In this document: positions 48,901 through 60,900 of the stretch, one piece after another
How positions within the stretch are numbered: the stretch's first letter is position 1
Layout of the letters: every line of letters starts with the position of its first letter
Source of the DNA: Trileptium ribeirensis
Lineage: Eukaryota; Nematoda; Enoplea; Enoplida; Thoracostomopsidae
Length of the DNA stretch: 64,000 nt
Assembly: GCA_030248225.1 (NCBI GenBank)
Contig: JASANE010009792.1
Span: 34,280-98,279, forward strand
Direction: 5' to 3'
Position numbers and translations under genes: made by a program
The notes under the pieces: model-generated
Told to the model about the DNA's origin: nothing
Databases searched by the model: none
What the model saw: only the letters and a program-made list of their open reading frames with translations

Positions 48901-51900
48901 GTTCTAACGTTACAATTTATATAAAGGATACGTACAAAATTGTGCGTAATGTGTTTTACAATTAATACAAATTGTGTACCATGTGTTATAAATTTATTGT
49001 GGTCAATTTCCTATAAAGTATGTTAGCATATTCATACATAATATACAAATTGGTGCACATTTGATGTAAGACTTGTTCGCCATGCAAATGCCCATATTTG
49101 TGCTAAATTTTATGCAAATTGTATAAAAAAATGTCACACAATAATTGTATGAAATTTTCATTATACCAATTTTAAGATAGTGAGCATTGTTTACAATTTG
49201 CTACGTCGCAATTTATGCAGACTTGTCCTTAAAATTGTACGGCACATTTCTCATGACAATAGGTCTTGGGCATTCATACCGGTGACAAGGGAGAGATAGC
49301 AAAATTTGAGATTTGATATCTTGACGCAACGCTGTTATCACAGACAAGTTGCATGCGATAACAGAAAAATTCGAGATAACTTTGTACAAAAACACGACGT
49401 TGTTCGCACCCTGCTTTTGAACATGCAGTTATGCATACAAATGCTTAAACCGAAACTTGATGTCCCAGGAAGTGCTCTGGGGGGTCGTCAGAGCGGGTAA
49501 ATTTTTCGAATGTTGTGTGACTCATAATTTTCCTCGATTTATGCCAATTTTGCTCAGAATGTTGAGAATTTTTCCTCAATTGTTGCAAATTTTCTCTGAA
49601 ATTTCCCAATTTTCTCCATTTTGTTCAAAATTTTCCGGGCACGTTCAGCACGTAAGGGTACGGAGGTCAAAGCATCAGAGGAATTCCCTTCTCCCCGATA
49701 GGAGCATATTTTAATCATATGTAAGCATTCTTCCGAATCTCACGATCGATACAGAAGGTGCAATAAAATTAACAGTAATTAATTAGATGAGCTATAGTGC
49801 CAATCTACCAACCACTGTAGGTTAAGTAATTGGTTTAGATAAATTTTTATTTAAACATCAAAATATCGACTTCCGATTTTTAACATTTTATGTTATACCT
49901 TGTTTAATGTAAAATCTAGCACTATCTATGCATGATTTACCGGTAATGGCTTGCATGTATACAAAATAAGAGCATGCGCGCATGTCTATTTTTGGGTTCA
50001 GAAACCATATGAATTAAAGCAATTGTTTGACTAATTCATGTTTGATACTACCTAAGGAACTACTAACCCAACGATAAAGATAAATTTAAGAATTATAGCT
50101 TATTTGTGTGAAATTGAGAATTTATTTGCTGCAGAAACAAATTAAAACTCAAATATTGTGATAAATTTTGTTGTCCATAATGTCTAATATTTTATATTGT
50201 GAGCCAATAACATATTTAGTTTTTAATTTTAAGACAATAATATTGAAAGTTGTTTTCTTGTATTAGGTGACGCCTACATGTGTGTCAGCGGTGTTCCCAA
50301 ACGGAATGAATCGCGTCATATTAAAGAGATAATTAACATGTCATTTGCAATCGTTCAACAAATTCGATGGTTTATTATTCCACATGCTCCAGATTGGAAG
50401 CTTAAAATACGTGTTGGAATAAATACCGGTTCTGTAACTGCTGGCGTTGTAGGCTTAAAAATGCCACGATACTGCTTATTCGGCGATACAGGTAGTGCGG
50501 CAACTTATTTTAATCACTTGCTTCGATTTAGAACGATGATTGTTCAATCATGAATATTATTATGCTTTTTGAAGCGCAACGCAGTAGAATTGATGTTTCT
50601 TTTACGATTAAACCACATAGACATTGCTGTACTTAACGAAACGCTATGTCTTCTGCTATAAATCTTAGAATTATATGACACAGGAGTAATAAACGTGTTT
50701 TAAAGGTTTAGATTATTAGTTTTTTGCAATATCAGTAAATCCCACTAGGCCACTTAGTATAAAACATATATTCTTTAATTGTATTTCAATTTTAAATCTT
50801 TTACATTATATAACATTCACCAATTGTGTCATATTCCAATAAGAATGTGATCTGACGTATCCCACCTGCTAGCATATCTACTAAACTATTAATTGCAATA
50901 ATGGTTTGGCACTGTAACGTCAAGACATTGAAAGCCTGATAACTTCAATGGTGCAAATAAGTAATACCCTGGATGACCAGTTAGTGGTATTATATCAACT
51001 TCGTAAATTAGACTTGTTATTTTGTCAATTTCGTAATTTAGACCTAAGTAATATTATTTTTGCAAATTAGCCATTTACTTTTACACCGGGCTTTGCATTG
51101 CACAGGACGCATTTTGAATTGCAGGCAAACTTCGATGTGTTTTGATTTCAGATCCACACTTCGATGTATTCCATTTTTCTATGCCCACCAGTAATTGTAG
51201 TTTTACCAACCGCATTCTGCAATCATTTGCTAAAAAAGCTCGAAAATTTCAAACAGATCGCGTTAATGGTGTATATATTTAAAAGCTATGTGTTAATAAA
51301 AAGACACCAGAATATTGCGAGACATGAATATCAACTATAGATGCTAAAGATTCGAGGTCTCGGGGATAGCCGGGGTCGGCGGGGTGGAAGTTTCAGGAGG
51401 AAACACCCTCAACGGGATTGTTGAAATCTCACCCCCCTCCCTGAACACCTCCTTTATTTTTGACAACTGTTTCCCGATTTTTGTTGCCACTGCATTTCCA
51501 ATTTTTGTTAATTTTTTTCTTAAATTTCACATGCGCCTTTGAGTGCGGTGGAGGGGGATGGGTCTGAGTCCTCAGAGAGGGTAGCCCCATGAATTCCTGC
51601 TTCGGCATGTTTTGTATCAGCTGTTAATTTGAACTTTGTTCGTATCACCCAAAAAAACTAAATTTTGGTGAAAAGTGCGCTTTTAACAGAAAATGAGAAT
51701 AAATCGCGGATTTTAGAAAAGACCAAAACGATAAAAATAAAATCTGGCAGTATCAATATTATATATCGATATTTTCTACAACATTTAATGCTGTAAAATG
51801 ATAAACATAATATAGATTTATATCACATAACAATTTTAGTTTTCAAGGTGGTTAGTTACTATGAGTTGGCCAACACCAATATATATATACGCATCAAAAT

Positions 51901-54900
51901 ACATGGCTTAGCGTATGTTGTATATAACACATTAAGCACTTCACTTGAAAATTTGTTAAAAAGATATATCTAATCGTTTCAGTGCTCGGATGCTCCAATT
52001 GTATATTACATTGGGATATCCGCTTAATATTGCATACAATAACCAGAAAAGGTGGTTTTCCGGTTACATAGGTAAAGACATCTGAGGAAGTAAGAGCCAT
52101 ACATGTGGGTACTGTCCTTCCGACATGGGTCAGACTGGTCTTTCGATAATGAGCTATATTTTGGCACCAAGTATTTAAACTATCTTACATTTACGCTACG
52201 TGATCGCATTTTATAGGGTACCACCTAACTATTTACAAACACTGTAGTTGAGAGTACATTAAACTTTATTTGAAACCTCGATATGCGGTAAAGGCAAAGA
52301 CTTTATAATTAAAAAAAACCCGCGAGTAAAACTGATACAACCGTCGTCATATTTCTATTGCTGTTAGTTTGCTACAATATTCGTAGAAAACAGCAATACA
52401 GCAAACAAGTAAGTAGCTGCCAATTTGAAAACATATTTGTTTGGATCGTGCTGGGGACTAATGAACAGTGCTGAAATGCGCCGTTGTCAGTTTTACCTTG
52501 ATTGGATATTCGAGCGTTTTTGAGCGAAGCCACTACAGACTAAAAACGTCCTCTCTTAAGGGTATTTATAGGCAACTATGACCTCCACAGCCTCGTGCGA
52601 GTCAACCTCAAATGTGAAACGAGATTGCGCATGCTATTGAGCGTGATTTCGAAAGTGAAATGTAAAAACGTTTAGTAAATTTTGTAATTAGCTGTAGCTT
52701 TTGCGATTTCAGTTAACACTGCGTCTCGAATGGAATCAACGGGTGTCGCTATGCGAATTCAAACAACGTCGACTACAGTTTCTTACATGATGAGAGCATT
52801 TCCCGGCGAATTCAAATGCGTTCCTCGCGGAAAGGTTGAAATCAAAGTAAGTCTGCAGTGAAAGGCAGCAAACGCACCAGTGTTTTCGTATGGCGAGATA
52901 GCAATGCATCATAAATATGAAATTTTCTGTTTTTTAATTTGAATCCAACGATTTGTATAGAATTGTTTCCAAGGTTTCTATAACCCCCCGCCGAATGGTA
53001 TAATAACCGTATGGTAGTACACATTTTAGTAAATACTCCATTATTCATGCATGCGACATATTTAAATGATTGTCCAGTTTAAATAAAAGGTCATCTTTTA
53101 TCTACATAGCGGATGTCTAATAATATAATTTATTATACATCAACATTATAGTGTTATAGTAACGAGATTTACACAATTTTGTGCTATTATACGTAACATT
53201 TATTACATACTTTAGTACACACTATTGTGGTGGTACACATTTTAATAAATACTCCATGATTCATATATGCGATCATCTTTTATCTACATGGCTGATGTGT
53301 AACGACATAATATATAATAATAAGATTTATACAATTTTGAGTTATATGTGACATTTATTACACACCTTTATATTATATTCTTGTAAGATTAAAGTTATTT
53401 TATGAATTATTTTCAATGGAACAAAAGCAAAATATACTATAAACTAAAATGTATTCGCCATTTCAACCTATAGAAACTCACAATAAAAAAGTAGACGTAC
53501 AACTTAGCCCCTATGCGGGTATCATGATTTCATGATGTTGGCAACAAAATGGTAAAAAAATTATGTAATTCGAGTTTTTAATTGATTATTCCCTAGTCAA
53601 TATCCGTATGGAATTCAATCTATGTAGAAACAAATTAAGTAGAATATCTTTTGCATTTAAATAGTTTATTTTATATGAAATTGTTTTTAAAACAGAAAAG
53701 CTAGCACAATTAAAATTAGGCTAATATGAACTTAGTTTACTAGTGAAGTTAATGTAGAAAAAACGTGTAAGTAGAGTTGATCCTGCGTTCTACATGTGTA
53801 TTTGGCTTTGATAAGCTCAATCACATGTAATTATGTTTGAGCACAACTAATTTACTTGAATTAATTCAAAAGCTGTTTATTTAAATCTTCTAGATTTGAT
53901 TCAGTTTATTTGATTTTAACAAAATATATAGCTTAATAAAATATAGTGCCTGAATCAAATTAAGCACTAGTTTTACCCTATCGCAACATACGTCTACGTA
54001 GCATGGTATCGTAGCAGGCATTAAATTCTTTTTTCATATCACACACGCAGCTCATTACGGAAACTATAAGTTGAATGATAGCCTAACGCTAAATTCTGCA
54101 TTTTAAAGACAGTAGGTATGTAACAGGCCCGTTCCGGCCCCGTTACAAGCGTTTTCGTGATTCCAGCGCCAGAACCACACAGAACCTCGTTGCGAAATAG
54201 ACTGAGCAATCATGGTTGGTTTTATTCATCGTATCTTCATAATTTTAGGAAATGTATCATTCATGGTTTTTTATAAAAATGTGGTGAACTATGCCGTATA
54301 TCATCTATGGTTTCTTTTATAAAAATGTAGTGAACTATGCCGTATATCATTTTGGTTTCTTTTATAAAATGTAGTGAACTATGCCGTATATCATTTATGG
54401 TTCTTTTCATAAAAAAATGGTGTGAATTATGCCGTATATTATTCATGGTTCCTTTTATAAAACTGTTGTGAATTATGCCGTATATCATTTATGGTTCCTT
54501 TTATAAAACTGATGTGAATTATGCCGTATATCATTTGTGGTTCCTTTCATGAAAAGGTTATGAATTATGCCGTATATCATTTGCGGTTCCTTTCATGAAA
54601 AGGATGTATGCCGTGTATGTATATATATAATCTGACATTATGCTTGTTGAATTCCAACCGGAACGAGTGTTGTTATTTGACTGAGTTAGGGAGGATTAAG
54701 CTGTTTCAACCAACGCGTAAGACTAAGCATGGATCCCGCTACCGGCAGAAACCAGGAATCACGCCGAAGCCCAATCAGCCGCCACTATACGTTAAAACTT
54801 GGACGGTTATGACCGTCCGGGAATACGAGGCCCCTGGCTGCACGTTCAAGCTAAAGTTTATTAGGACAGGAATCGAAAATATCAAGCCTACTTGGTTTTA

Positions 54901-57900
54901 GTTGCATATTAAGCAATGGTCACGGGAAATCACCATTCACAACCAACTAACTTTACACGTACGATGGCTTTCAAACTTACAAAGAATGACGGATACCGGG
55001 TTATTTTGATGGCCCGCACCCGTCTAGGGCAGTATCATCCGGAATAACCGAAGCAGGTTGGTAGAACATTTTGGGGACTATTGTTGGACACCAAAATCGC
55101 CCCGAACAACGCCTGAACCTCGCTTGTAACGTATAAAGACAACCGCTACTTTACGCTAAGTTGGGTTGTCAAAGCTGAATCCGGACTGTTGCATTCCATA
55201 TATTTATGACGGACTATATAAATGTATATATGTGTGTGTGCCCTTTGGACGACTATTTCAGGTGAAACCGCCCCGTTCCCTTAGCTCCCCCGTCGTAGCA
55301 AGTGAGTGATACTAGTCCCCACATTTTTACATCCTCATTGTCCCATCCCGCTTATGAACCGGTGCATGTGACCCCTCGTTTTGTTCATCGTGGCTGTGCA
55401 AGTCCAGCGACGTGGGCCGGACCCCCGTCCGAATCCCCGCTGACCCGCTGTAGTCTCTTAAAGGTGCCTAAATCTCTGTTGCCAACCACTAGTGGGCACA
55501 GATGATTCGAGATTTTTCTCTCAACTCCAAAATGGGCGAACCGCCCCTCATTCGATTCGTCTCGACGAGACATCTCCAAAAATACCCGGCGGGTCACGGT
55601 CCGCCGCCCCGTCAACTCGGGACAACCGGCGAAAGCGGCCCTACGGTAACTGCTACTCTCTCTAATCGTTGTGATCTTAACACCATTTTTACCCCTGGGC
55701 AGCGATATCACCCCTATGTACACTTAATCGCCGTTGGACGACGAATCTAACGATGCCCGGCGGTTGTCGCTCCGCCCAACTGTTAACGCAGGAGAACCCG
55801 CCAAAGCTCCCCATACTTATGTACATCGGAACGCAAAAGTGGGTTCCGGCCCGCTACTACATCCTTCCCCCTCGTGTTTGGTATCAATCGGCCCCATTTT
55901 TCGTCCTGGGACCGAATCTCACCCCAGCCCCTTGAAAATCCCCCGAAATTCTCCTTGTCCCGCTTCCCTTCCCACGCCCTCTTCGTGTTTTCGCTGGCCT
56001 TTCGTCTTCTTGTCCTTGCTCTTTCTCTCACCGACATTCTTGGTCGGTTGCCGTTGTTATCGTTGTTGTTGTTGTTGTTGTTGGTGTGTCGTGTGTGTGT
56101 GTTTGTCATGAGCGACCTCTCTGTCGCTCAGGACGCCATCATGTCTAGTGTGTTTAGCGTGTGTTTATATGTGTGTGTTGTATGTGTGAACATATACTTC
56201 TATATATATATATATATATTGTGTATATATGTATGTATACTTATGGATATATTTATGTACATATATATATAAGGACATAATATAAGAACGGACGGACGAG
56301 GACACGACGTACGAAATGAGCTAAAATTTGAGAGTTTTACGGACGGACAAAACACGGACGACTAGGACGAACGGAGGGTGACTTTAGGGCCCTTCCGTGG
56401 ACCCTAAGGGCCTTGGAGTAGGGCCCCTGACTGGTTGGGAGCTCGTTGGAGTTTGCCCTGTCTCTGGCCTCGAGGCGGGCGTTTTCCCGTCGTCGGTTCC
56501 CCCCGGCGAGCCGCTAAAACACAGGCATTCGCACGAAAATCATAAATTAGCTTGAGCTTTTTCGATGTTTTAAAGTGTCCTCATGAGCGAGGGTCACCTT
56601 CCAAATTGAATTTAGCTTAATTAGGAGGGCGGCATGCTCAAAATCACAAAGATCGAGTCAATAGTCGATGAGTTGGGATGGGCTGGGAAGAGCGAACAGT
56701 CAAAAGTCGAACAGATTGTCACGCTAATTGGAACTGAAGGAGGAAATTGCGTGACCCGAAAGTATTTTTGATAGGTTGAATTAAGCTAAGACCGGAAACA
56801 GTTTAAACGTTGTGAGTTTAGGATCCGATTTCGCTGAACATCCGGCGATAATTACGGGAAATTGGGACTTCAAAGTTTACATTTCGTGAGAAGGTTGGAA
56901 TGAAAATCGCAGATGGTCAACTTCCGAGTACTCGGAGGGTTCAAATTTGATGTCGGCAAATCTAATTGAATCCGACTCTCTCTAAGGACATCGACGGCTT
57001 ACGGTAGCTGTCAAGTTCAAATTTCCGGAAATGACCCCAATTGGACGAACATGGAAGACCCGAAAAAAGCGGGCGGGCGACAACGAATGACGATTGGATG
57101 GCGAAAAAATCGCCATCCTTAACTACAGGCGAAAATTTCGAGGTTACAACCAACGCGTCGATTCTTGGAATCAGTTCGACTTCGGCAGCGCGGAGTTCGG
57201 TCGACTCTACTGACCGGCTCCGACGCTTGACTTTAATTATTAGTTGTTTTCTATTTCGCGCTTTCTCGTGGTTTTCGGTTTACGTGTTTGGAATGGAATT
57301 CGATCGATGGAGGACCCGCGCAGACACCTTTTGTCTCGCGAAGGGGGCCAGCAGTGCTGCCCCGGATCAAAGTTCGTAAGTCGTATCACGGATTATGGGA
57401 GTCTAGTCTCCCCAAATGCAACAGTGACAGGTCGTCCATAGGCAATCTAATAAGTTCGTTGACAAACCTCCACACATCGAGTTCCATTTTGGGCATTTTG
57501 AGCGATTACACGGGATGGTGACAAATTGTGGGTGACAAAGTTGAAGTCCTGCTGATTCCCCGTGGTCATAGGTAAGACACACCGAAATGCACGCTTCTCG
57601 TCCAGGTTTTACATGATTTTGCTGCTTTTGAGTTAGGGTTATCGAATATTCCTGAGTCGACCACGGTAAAATTTTCTTGAACGTGCACACCACTGAAATA
57701 GGGACTTGCTCAATGGTTTGTTGTTTTGGTTTCCAAATTTGTTGTTTAGTTGATCGTTCAACGCCCATGCCGTGTTTGGGCTTGAACAGAAACGCAGATT
57801 AAGGACGAAGGATTAGCCTTCGTTGTGCTTTAGGAAGCCCTTAAAATTCCTTGTATTCTACTGATCTAAGAAAATTTTGAAAAAAAACGAACGCAAAAGA

Positions 57901-60900
57901 CGAAACAATTTAAGGCACGCCAACTTGAGGTTAAGGTGTTTGCTATCTTCACGGAATGCTGTTTATGAGTCGTTTTGGTTCAATTGTTTGACACTAATTT
58001 TAGAGTGCTTAGGCGACGAATTCGGTAGGCACCCCACTTAAACACCAATTTCATTAGGACAACTGACCGGAGAAACATTAGGTGCCCATCTAGACCCTCG
58101 TGTGATCCTAAAAAGCTGGAGGAACAAGGCCGCAAGCCGATCAAAATTTCCCCGACCTCGCTTGGTGACGAGCACGCTCTGTTTGGTAGTAACACACCAG
58201 TTTCCTGACTCAAAAGACTACTTTCGATAAACAATTCGGCTTACCAGTGTTCATCATTGCAATATGACGTGGTCTTCTCTCGAGACCCACGTCCAACAAT
58301 AAACGTCGTTAAATAAGCGGACACCCCGTCTATGCGCCAGGAATCGTTAATCCCCTTGCGGGAGAAACACTTCGTGCCCCCGCAGCTAAAAATAGAAAAA
58401 GTTTATTCCTCACCCCAATAAAGGAAAACTAGCTGACTCGCCCAGGCCATGTTGGCCCTAAACCGAGCGAGTGCAAAACCCCGTTTTCTTTCTGGAGCGA
58501 GTTGATCGCTGAGTTTGGCTTGATTTTACTGTTTATCCTGAGTGCCCGTAAGGCTATGTACCATGTATGCCCAGATTCAGTTCTTTTTCCGCAGTTTCAG
58601 AGCTTGCCTTTTTATTTTCCAGTATCATGAGTTGATCCTGCGCGGGGAATTCAAGCCCGCTGCAGAATTATGCATCTTAACCATTCAGCCATAGAGACTT
58701 AGAGACATCGACTATTAATTCGATGATAACTCAACTATCAACAGTATAGTTGAGACACTGCGACAACGCAGTGTATTAAGGCAATAGTATGAGCGTTAGG
58801 GAGAGGCAAAGAAAGAACAGACAGACAGAACGAAAAGACGCAGACGCGTCGAGGGCCGACAACCCTGTGCCCCAGTGTTTCGAAATGACACTAAGGTTAG
58901 GGAATAATATCGGCAGGGCGCATACAGCCCGTCTATCGTGCCCCTCCCCCCACCGTGCCTACTACAGAATTGGCCAAGGAGTCGAGACCAACAACTCAAT
59001 AACCTGGCTCGCCCCTGGTGGCGGCCGGGAGATTGTTCAGGAAATCGCCGAAAGTCGTTTTCGCGTTACAACCAACCCCCCGCTCTGAATTTACCGAATT
59101 AGTCCACCCCCATCCTCTCTCGTTCGGTCAGTCGTACTATCGATAAGCAAAGTCAACCGAGACGATGACACGAATCATTCCGTAGGCATAACTATCGGAT
59201 CAATTTTGAGTAACAACCCGTCCGTACTCCACCTAACATTGCTTGAGTAGAACTCGCATAGCCTAGTCGTGCCGCTATCATACCCCTGACCCGATCTAGT
59301 GTCCATCACCCTGCGCGTAGAGGATAGTCGTTTAGGGTGACACGCGTTAAGGAGCGTTTTCCGAAGCACACTAGGGCCCCTGCTTATTGCGCTGCATAGC
59401 TGATTAGTTCGCCGACATTGAGCTGAAGCAGGGATAACCGCCCTTAGCCCGCAACGCGCGGATAGCTGCACGCTTTGTCCCATCCCTCTCTCTAATACCG
59501 CTCGCCCCCTATACTGCAGTATTGAACCGACAGCAACGAATTACTACTGAGCCCTTTTTCCGGTTTTAACACAATGGATAACTGAGCAGGAACACTCGTC
59601 CCCTGATAAATTTTCATTATTCCAATAAACTCTGTATTGTAGGCATCGTGTTCAGACTCGACTTACTCCGAGACGATAGGGATTCTTCTCTGGTTTGTCC
59701 ACTCGGACGAGCAGGCACTGCCCGTCACGGCTTGGGGGCGAGAATGTTGCAAGCCCTGGCGTGCATGACCTTCTATCATATCTATTTCGTTTTGTCACTG
59801 GAACCAAGGGACAAAATACTAGGAAAACGAACACAAAACTTAATTCGTTCCTGGCAATAGCTCGAAAAGTTCACTAGGAATTTACGCGATTGACGCGATA
59901 TGGAATTTATTGAAAGGAGCAGGCCACGCCAATGATTATCCGACATTAAACTTCCAGGGCCTGTTGGAACCCTGTGGGGGCCACATAGGCTACAATGCTC
60001 TAGCACGGAGCATATCAAGAGCTTAATCAGGTAAATCAACTTGAGCCTCAAATTTCTAAGGACATTTTCATCTTTTACTCTAACATTTAACACAACTAAT
60101 TAGAACTAAACAACTTCCGATGAGTCTAAGATAGGGAATAGGGGCTAGGCTCCATGACCTGTGAGCAGGTGTCGGTGCTAGCCTCCCTGGGGGACCTCAG
60201 AAATCATACCAGAAACTAGACACGTGCGCAACCAATCGGGCGGGATCCGAGCACACCCCGTGAAGCGCGCATGCGGCCTTCTAAGCTCCGTAGCTTCTTG
60301 GGTCTGACCAAGAATAGGGTCAAAATTTTAGCGTTCACGGTCCGCCCTTGAGGTTACTATAGCCGGGGTCGTATGGGCATGGTGTTAGGAAGTTGCGCCA
60401 TGCAGCTGCATCACTGTTATTGCAGATAGGGAACAAATTCGTTATGTTAAAAATATTTATTTGCATTATGTTTAAATACATTGTATGTATTCAGTTGTTA
60501 TATATTAATATTTCTCTAGATTTCCAATCGATAGTGGTTAGGTATAGTAGTGGCTAAACATTAAACTATTACAGAGAATCATTAAAATTCAATGCCATGT
60601 TGCGCTCATAACAATATTTTTAACTTGTATACAAGTTTAGAGGGGTGCTGAAATAAAGCCTACAAAGCAAACTGAAAACTCAATTCCTTTAAAGTATCAG
60701 GTTTCAACGATTACATTATTCAAGAACTTTATGTCAATAGTGTCCATTTTGAGAACTTGCTACAACCCCTCTAGATCACGTTTGGAAGTAGTCATTTTAT
60801 AACCAAATCACCTTATGTCATAAAACCTGGATTTATAAAAATACTAATACTTTTAATATGGCATTAAATATGTTTATAGTATATATTTTCTTTTAAAATT

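Larger units (their letters stand above)
54119..60424 (+). mobile_element. TG...CA element copy B, 6,306 bp, in cyclase intron 7
   Basis: It starts TGTAACAGGCCCGTTCC and ends GTTATTGCA. The flanking 4-mers ggta/gata are a near-match, as for an old duplication. It is collinear with copy A over most of its length, with many conserved blocks (for example 55857-55970 with 12050-12150, 57150-57230 with 13480-13550, 60150-60424 with 16920-17193), but clearly diverged. TATATAAA at 55215 and AATAAA at 59624. It lies in sense orientation inside a host intron, so its poly(A) signal could in principle truncate the transcript. No coding frame recognised. Confidence 0.75.

Noticed and set aside
54253..54604. 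CRISPR-like array
   Set aside because: Units are contiguous with no unique spacers, lie inside a transposon in a eukaryotic intron, and there are no cas genes.
10409..60424. The two TG...CA copies as the paired LTRs of a single element
   Set aside because: They are too diverged, have different target duplications, and enclose most of a host gene, not retroelement genes.
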